Part shown: positions 59,941 through 64,000 of the stretch, piece by piece
Layout of the letters: each line of letters begins with the position of its first letter
Numbering within the stretch: position 1 is the first letter of the stretch
Source of the DNA: Thermus filiformis
GTDB taxonomy: Bacteria; Deinococcota; Deinococci; Deinococcales; Thermaceae
Assembly: GCF_000771745.2 (NCBI RefSeq)
Contig: NZ_JPSL02000040.1
Span: forward strand, 598,001 to 662,000
Length of the DNA stretch: 64,000 nt
Direction: 5' to 3'
Notes under the pieces: model-generated
Database searches by the model: none
Seen by the model: the letters and a program-made list of their open reading frames with translations, nothing else
What the model was told of the DNA's origin: nothing
Made by a program: the position numbers and the translations under genes

Positions 59941-60238
59941 CTAGGAGGCGGCTCCAGAGGGGGTTTACCATTCCTCGATCACCTCCAGCTCAACCTCCTC
60001 CTGGGGGTGCTCGCCCTCATGCGCGGGGAAGGGGTAGGAGGTGGGGTTTCCGCTGCTCCCCCCCTCCCCGGCAGTGGTGGGGGTAGATGATTCTGGGCCA
60101 AGAACCCCATTTTGCGCCAAAGGCTTGGCCCAAAAACCCGCATCGTCCTGGACGACGTTTTCGCCTTTTTGGGCCAACGGGCCTATATAAGAGGGGGAGG
60201 GTTGGCCCGAGAGCCGGAGCACCTTAGGCCGCCCCCTC

Positions 60239-61497
60239 GGTCGTGTAAGGAATTATGTGTATGGCCCTGGTGTTAAATAGGGGGGCACGACTAGGGAAAG
60301 GAGGTGCCCCGTGGACCAGGATACCCTACAAGCCCTTCTCAGAGAAGCCGTGAGGGGGACGGTGGCCGAGGTGATCCAGCTTCTTCTCCACCTGGACCAA
60401 GAAGCCTTCCTGCGGGAAAACGGCGGCAGGAAAAACGGCCACTACCGCCGCACCCTCCAGACCCGCTTCGGCCAGGTGGACCTCGCCATCCCCAGGGATC
60501 GAGAGGGCAGGTACTACCCTTCCTTCTTCGTCCCCTACCAGCGCCGGCTGGTGGACGTGGGCGAGGTGGCCATCGCCCTTTACGCCTCAGGGGTCAGCCA
60601 CCGCAAGGCGGCCGAGATCCTGGGCCTCCTCCTCGGCCACCGCTACTCCCACGAGACCCTGAGCGCCCTCACCGACCAGGTCTTGGAGGCGGCCGAAGCC
60701 TTTCGCCGCAGGCCCCTGCCCCCGGAGATGGCCTTCGTTTACCTGGACGGCTTGTCCCTCAAGGTCTTTCAGGAGGGGGAAGGAGTAGTCCGGTCCTCGG
60801 TCTACGTGGCCCTGGGGGTCAGCCCGGAGGGGGAGCGCAGGGTCCTAGGGTACTGGCTCTTTCCCTCGGAGAACGCCACCTCGTGGGAGGGTGTGCTCCG
60901 GGAGCTGAGGGAGCGGGGGCTGGAGCGGGTGTTGCTTTTCATTACCGACGGTTTACCGGGTTTGGCCGAAGCAATCGCCAGGGTCTACCCTCTGGCCCAG
61001 TGGCAGCGGTGCGTGGTGCACGGGGTGCGGTGGAGTCTGGGTCAGGTGAGACCGCGGGACCGGGCCCTATTCGCGGAGGAGCTGAAGCGGGTGTACGAAG
61101 CCGAGAGCCGGGCCGAGGCGCTGAAAGCGCTGGAGGCACTAAGAGAGGCTTGGGGTGCGCGGTACCCGCGGGCGGTGGGGATGTGGTTGGAAGACTCGGG
61201 GGCCTTCCTGCGGTTCTACGAGTATCCCCGGGAGCTTTGGGGCTATCTCCGTAGCACCAACTTGATGGAGCGGTTTATCCGGGAGGTGAGGCGTGGGACG
61301 AAGGTACGGGACCACAAGTTTCCTTCTGAGGCGGCGGTTTACAAGCTTTTGTACTTGGAGTCGGAGCGTCAGGAGACGAGGTGGGGTGAGCGGAGGTTAA
61401 GGGGGTTCGGTGAGGCTCGGGAGGCGTTGGAAAAGATGCTTGTGGAACGGTATGGCCCCCTTACACAGAGGCTTACACAAAACTCTTGACACGACCC
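60239..61497 (+). mobile_element. IS256-family element 2
   Basis: About 1259 bp. The left end GGTCGTGTAAGGAATTATGT and the right end (complement GGGTCGTGTCAAGAGTTTTG) form the inverted repeats. An 8-bp target duplication GCCCCCTC lies at 60231-60238 and 61498-61505. Confidence 0.88.
60311..61489 (+). CDS. IS256-family transposase, intact
   Basis: A 392-residue transposase of the mutator/IS256 type. The DDE residues lie in FVYLDGLSLKVFQ, LFITDGLPGLAEAI and STNLMERFIREVRRGTKV; QWQRCVVHGVRWSL is the usual C/H motif between the second Asp and the Glu. The start GTG/ATG region follows GGAGGTGCCCC. With both ends and no frameshift the element may be active, unlike its neighbour element 1. Confidence 0.9.
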   Translation: MDQDTLQALLREAVRGTVAEVIQLLLHLDQEAFLRENGGRKNGHYRRTLQTRFGQVDLAIPRDREGRYYPSFFVPYQRRLVDVGEVAIALYASGVSHRKAAEILGLLLGHRYSHETLSALTDQVLEAAEAFRRRPLPPEMAFVYLDGLSLKVFQEGEGVVRSSVYVALGVSPEGERRVLGYWLFPSENATSWEGVLRELRERGLERVLLFITDGLPGLAEAIARVYPLAQWQRCVVHGVRWSLGQVRPRDRALFAEELKRVYEAESRAEALKALEALREAWGARYPRAVGMWLEDSGAFLRFYEYPRELWGYLRSTNLMERFIREVRRGTKVRDHKFPSEAAVYKLLYLESERQETRWGERRLRGFGEAREALEKMLVERYGPLTQRLTQNS

Positions 61498-61809
61498 GCC
61501 CCCTCCCGGGAAGCTCCTCTTCCTCTACCACCCCCCGCCTCTGGAGGGCCTGGAGGGCGCGCTTGGCGGTGCGTTCGCTCACGTTGGCCCGGGCTATCAC
61601 CTGCTGCAGAAGGTCCTTGCGGGGTACCCCTTCTGCCCCGGCCTCCGTAAGGGCGGCCTCCGCCTCGCCCCGGTCCAGGCCCAGGGGGAGGAGGCCGCCC
61701 CTCTCCCCAAAACATTGCGACAAACAGGGGTTGAGGGTGCTATGCTTCCGGTAACTGCCCCGGGGGCTGAGGTCCCCTCGAGGCCCCCGAGGAAGGAGGG
61801 AGCGGAGCC

Positions 61810-62055
61810 ATGCCCAGGACCAAAGGACGCCCCCGAACCCAGGCTTCCCTTGTGGCCACAGACCAGAAGGTGGCCTCCCTGCTTGGGGAGGACTGGGAGG
61901 CTTGGCGCCGCCAGGCCGAGGAGGTGGCCCTGGAGCCCCCCGAGCGGCCCAGGCCCCGGTTCCGCCCCTGGCGGGGAAAAGGGAAAGGGATCCCTCTGGA
62001 TGACCTTCTCCAAGACCTCCGGCGCCCTGGGGAACGGCACAAGGAGGAGCGATGA
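61810..62055 (+). CDS. Small basic protein ahead of the recombinase
   Basis: An 81-residue basic protein (MPRTKGRPRTQASLVATDQK, GEDWEAWRRQAEEVALEPPE) with an arginine-rich middle and the tail IPLDDLLQDLRRPGERHKEER. The stop overlaps the recombinase start by 4 bases, so the two are coupled. No family is recognised; it could be a directionality or DNA-binding helper. It is divergent from the split winged-helix gene. Confidence 0.6.
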   Translation: MPRTKGRPRTQASLVATDQKVASLLGEDWEAWRRQAEEVALEPPERPRPRFRPWRGKGKGIPLDDLLQDLRRPGERHKEER

Positions 62056-62993
62056 ACCCCACCCCAGACCCCCACGCCGAGCTCTTCGCCCGCTTCCGCC
62101 GCTACCTGGAGATGGAGGAGGGCCGCTCCCCCCGCACCGCGCGGGAGTACCTGATGGACGCCGCCCTCTTCTCCCGCTGGTTCCGCGAGCGCCACGGCCG
62201 CCCGCCCCGCTGGGAGGAGGTGGGAAGCCAGCACGTCCGCGCCTTCCTCGCCTCCCTCCAGGCCGGGCCCGCCCGCATGGGCCGCGTCCTGGCCTCCCTC
62301 AGGAAGCTCTTCCGCTACCTCGCCGAGGTGGAGGGCCTCCCCATCCTCAAGGACCCCACCGAGGGGGTGAAGCGTCCGAAACTCCCCCGCCGCCTCCCCG
62401 TCTACCTCACCCCGCCCGAGGTGGCCCGCCTCCTGGAAGCGGCCTACAAGCACCGCTCCCCCCGCGTCGGCCTCCGGGACTGGGCCCTTTTGGCCTTCCT
62501 CTACGGCACCGGCCTCCGCCTCTCCGAGGCCCTGGGCCTCACCTACGGGGACGTGGCCTACCAGGACGGCATCCCCCACGCCATCCGGGTCAGGGGCAAG
62601 GGGGACAAGGAGCGGGTGGTGGTCCTCTCCCCCACGGCCCAGCGGGCGCTCTACCAGTGGCTCAAGCACCGGAACCTGGAGGGCCACCCCACGAGCCCCT
62701 ACATCTGGAGCCACACCACGGGGCCGCGCCGGGGGGAGCCCTTCTCGGCGAGGGCGGTGGAGGCGATGGTGAAGCGGGTGGCCAGGAAGGCGGGGCTCAA
62801 GGACTGGCAGAGGATCACGCCCCACAAGCTCCGGCACTCCTACGCCAGCGCCCTGGTGGAGGCGGGGCGGGGGATTGAGGAGGTCAGGGAGCTCCTTGGT
62901 CACAGTTCCATCAGCACCACCCAGGTTTACGTGCACGTCTCCCGGAGGCGGCTGGAGGAGGCGGCCCGGGCGCTGCCGGACGTGCTGGGGTAA
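62052..62993 (+). CDS. Tyrosine recombinase (XerC/D-like)
   Basis: A 313-residue site-specific recombinase with an N-terminal SAM-like domain (RYLEMEEGRSPRTAREYLMD) and a catalytic domain. Catalytic residues: Arg in GTGLRLSEAL, Lys in RGKGDKERVV, His-x-x-Arg in PHKLRHSYAS, His in LGHSSISTTQ and the nucleophile Tyr in VYVHVS. It could be a plasmid or element resolvase or an integrase; no att core was identified. A 49-codon gene follows 12 bases later. Confidence 0.88.
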   Translation: MNPTPDPHAELFARFRRYLEMEEGRSPRTAREYLMDAALFSRWFRERHGRPPRWEEVGSQHVRAFLASLQAGPARMGRVLASLRKLFRYLAEVEGLPILKDPTEGVKRPKLPRRLPVYLTPPEVARLLEAAYKHRSPRVGLRDWALLAFLYGTGLRLSEALGLTYGDVAYQDGIPHAIRVRGKGDKERVVVLSPTAQRALYQWLKHRNLEGHPTSPYIWSHTTGPRRGEPFSARAVEAMVKRVARKAGLKDWQRITPHKLRHSYASALVEAGRGIEEVRELLGHSSISTTQVYVHVSRRRLEEAARALPDVLG

Positions 62994-63005
62994 GGAGGGG
63001 CGGAG

Positions 63006-63155
63006 ATGAGGAACGAGGCCGACACCCGGGCCCTGGAGGACCTGAGGGCCTTCCGGCGGCTCTGGGGCCGCCTTCCCGGGCCGGTGCGGTGGATCCTGGC
63101 CCGGGTGTGGGGGCGGGGAGGCCTCCCGGCTTTGGAGCGGCTGGAGGGCAACTGA
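63006..63155 (+). CDS. Small protein after the recombinase
   Basis: A 49-residue basic helical peptide (ADTRALEDLRAFRRLWGRLP) with a good AAGGAGGGGCGGAG ribosome site. It is cotranscribed with the recombinase by position. No known family. Confidence 0.45.
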   Translation: MRNEADTRALEDLRAFRRLWGRLPGPVRWILARVWGRGGLPALERLEGN

Positions 63156-63220
63156 ACGCGCCCCTGACGGGAGCGCCGGTATACTCCCTTCCAAGGGCCA
63201 CGCTTGGCTGAAAGGAGGGC
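63152..63220 (+). promoter_or_regulatory. Conserved promoter and leader of the third YGNG-repeat gene
   Basis: CTGAAC (63152), TGACG (63165) and TATACT (63180-63185) precede the CCAAG/CTTGG leader hairpin and AAAGGAGG. CTGAAC overlaps the stop of the small gene before it. Confidence 0.7.
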
Positions 63221-63712
63221 ATGGAGCGGGTGTTGAGGCGCGGAAGCGCAGGAGACGTCTGGACCGTGCGGGTTCTTGGCAACAAGCTCAGCGCCGTCGC
63301 TTACGGGAACGGCCTCTTCGTGGCGGTGGGAGATTGGGGCACCATCCTCACCTCCTCGGACGGGGTTACCTAGGCGATGCGGCCTTCGGGGACGAGCGAA
63401 GACCTCCGTGGCATTGCTTACGGCAACGGCCTCTTCGTGGCCGTGGGGAATGGTGGTGCCGTCCTAACCTCCCCGGACGGGGCAGACTGGACGGAGGAAG
63501 ACTCGGGGACGAGCAACAACCTCTTCGGCGTTGCCTACGGGAACGGCCTCTTCGTGGTGGTGGGGGACGAGGGCACCATCCTCATCTCTCCAGACTGGAT
63601 TACCCGGACATTGTGGGCTTCGGGGACGGGCAACAAGCTCTTCGGGGTTGCCTACGGCAACGGCCGCTTCGTGGTGGTGGGGGCTCGGGGCATCATCCTC
63701 ACCTCTCCCTGA
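63221..63712 (+). pseudogene. YGNGLFVAVG-repeat gene, 4 repeats, nonsense mutation
   Basis: The first 50 codons are nearly identical to the 14-repeat gene. At 63371-63373 TAG replaces the TGG of ITWT/VTWA, ending the peptide after one repeat. The frame then continues through three more repeats whose sequence equals repeats 2/11 to 14 of the large gene, including its last 40 codons. This fits an internal deletion by recombination between repeats plus a point mutation. Confidence 0.8.
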
Positions 63713-63739
63713 GCCTTTGGCCCCTTCCCGCCCCCTTAG

Positions 63740-63869
63740 CGAAGGAAAGACCTTTGCAAATATAAGGGTGGGGTTTTTGCGGGAAGAGGCTACCCAGGCC
63801 CAGACGGACGAGACCCTAAAGCGGCTGGAACAGGCCGTTTTGGAGAAGGCCTTCCGGGGGGAGCTATAA
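63740..63869 (+). pseudogene. C-terminal tail of a type I restriction specificity subunit (HsdS)
   Basis: The frame reads TFANIRVGFLREEATQ and ends LKRLEQAVLEKAFRGEL, the standard C-terminal helix of HsdS proteins. No start or recognition domain is left. It begins just after the third YGNG gene with GCGAAGGAAA, the same junction sequence that precedes the type ISP fragment after the first YGNG gene. The last 131 bases of the window (63870-64000) show no supportable gene. Confidence 0.65.
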
Positions 63870-64000
63870 AGCGGTACGTAAGGGGAAAAACCCAAGCGAT
63901 ATTGCAAAACCCAAGCGGCTGTTGTACCCTATAGATGGGCATTTGATATGCCCTTTACCTGTGGGGGGATGGCTGATATGCTTTTGGGTGGATGCCGAGC

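Larger units (their letters stand above)
58146..59971 (-). pseudogene. Hypothetical gene split by an IS256-family element
   Basis: The 5' piece is 59971-59941 (ATG GTA AAC CCC..., MVNPLWSRLL) and the 3' piece 58687-58146 (AQADKVAARLGELEAPKLRV...). Removing the element and one copy of the 8-bp duplication CTAGGAGG joins them in frame to 191 codons. The start overlaps the stop of the upstream split gene (ATGGTAA), so the two were translationally coupled. The first 110 residues look well ordered; the last 75 are low complexity and may be frameshifted. No family is recognised. Confidence 0.7.
59965..61723 (-). pseudogene. Winged-helix protein with AGFWAK C-terminus, split by IS256-family element 2
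   Basis: The 5' piece (61723-61498) encodes EAEAALTEAGAEGVPRKDLL and SERTAKRALQALQRRGVVEEEEL, a winged helix. The 3' piece (60230-59965) encodes GPLAQKGENVVQDDAGFWAK and LGPES and ends VELEVIEEW. Removing the element and one copy of GCCCCCTC fuses them in frame to 164 codons (start taken as TTG 61723, uncertain). A reconstructed gene is thus a small DNA-binding protein with a novel C-terminal motif, the first gene of a two-gene operon. It may be plasmid replication- or copy-related. Confidence 0.7.

Overview
The window looks like Thermus (Deinococcota): extreme GC content, short intergenic gaps, -10 boxes 6-8 bases ahead of start codons (leaderless transcripts), GTG/TTG starts, and proteins typical of that genus. 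No tRNA, rRNA or CRISPR array was seen. It alternates between ordinary chromosomal genes, two insertion-scarred accessory islands, and a catabolic cluster between the islands.

Bases 1-17900 are core-like: a partial EamA transporter, a polyprenyl diphosphate synthase, a threonine aldolase gene broken by a short hairpin repeat, a PLP aminotransferase, MogA/MoaB, a GNAT acetyltransferase, an ion permease, an amidase, a molybdopterin oxidoreductase, RNase HII, a lipoprotein, a TRAP transporter (dctP against dctQM), an MFS permease, folP-folB and a NYN-domain protein. Arrays of GC-rich hairpins sit at gene ends.

Bases 18170-34930 form accessory island 1. It holds an IS982-type remnant cut by an IS1634-type element, a type III restriction (Res) gene whose methylase partner is reduced to a tail, a HicB-like protein, two of three YGNGLFVAVG-repeat (probable beta-propeller) genes behind a conserved promoter, and a type ISP restriction-modification remnant. 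It also holds plasmid- or phage-like replication genes with iteron-like repeats inside a coding region, an XRE repressor, and about 1.1 kb of short G-rich tandem repeats, mostly about 10 bp, punctuated by five copies of a 50-55 bp core.

Bases 34931-55377 are a catabolic region for an aromatic (probably benzoate-like) acid through CoA thioesters. It carries a Paa-type multicomponent oxygenase operon of unusual make-up: split PaaD, two PaaB-like subunits, and a PaaC-like subunit that keeps its iron-ligand motifs. Around it are two enoyl-CoA hydratases, a PaaY-like protein, a TetR regulator, two aldehyde dehydrogenases, a Liv-type ABC transporter with fused ATPases, a benzoate-CoA ligase-like enzyme, a thiolase, two amidohydrolases, MaoC, PaaI, an SDR and an alpha/beta hydrolase. 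Three promoters in this region carry the same palindrome between -35 and -10, which ties its first 11 kb into a probable TetR regulon. No PaaE-type reductase is visible.

Bases 55378-64000 are accessory island 2: an IS982 fragment held between two hairpin repeats, an AbrB/VapC pair whose toxin gene carries two hairpin repeats and a stop, a two-gene operon split by two IS256-family insertions (both genes can be rebuilt in frame using the 8-bp target duplications), a tyrosine recombinase, a nonsense-mutated third YGNGLFVAVG gene and an HsdS tail.
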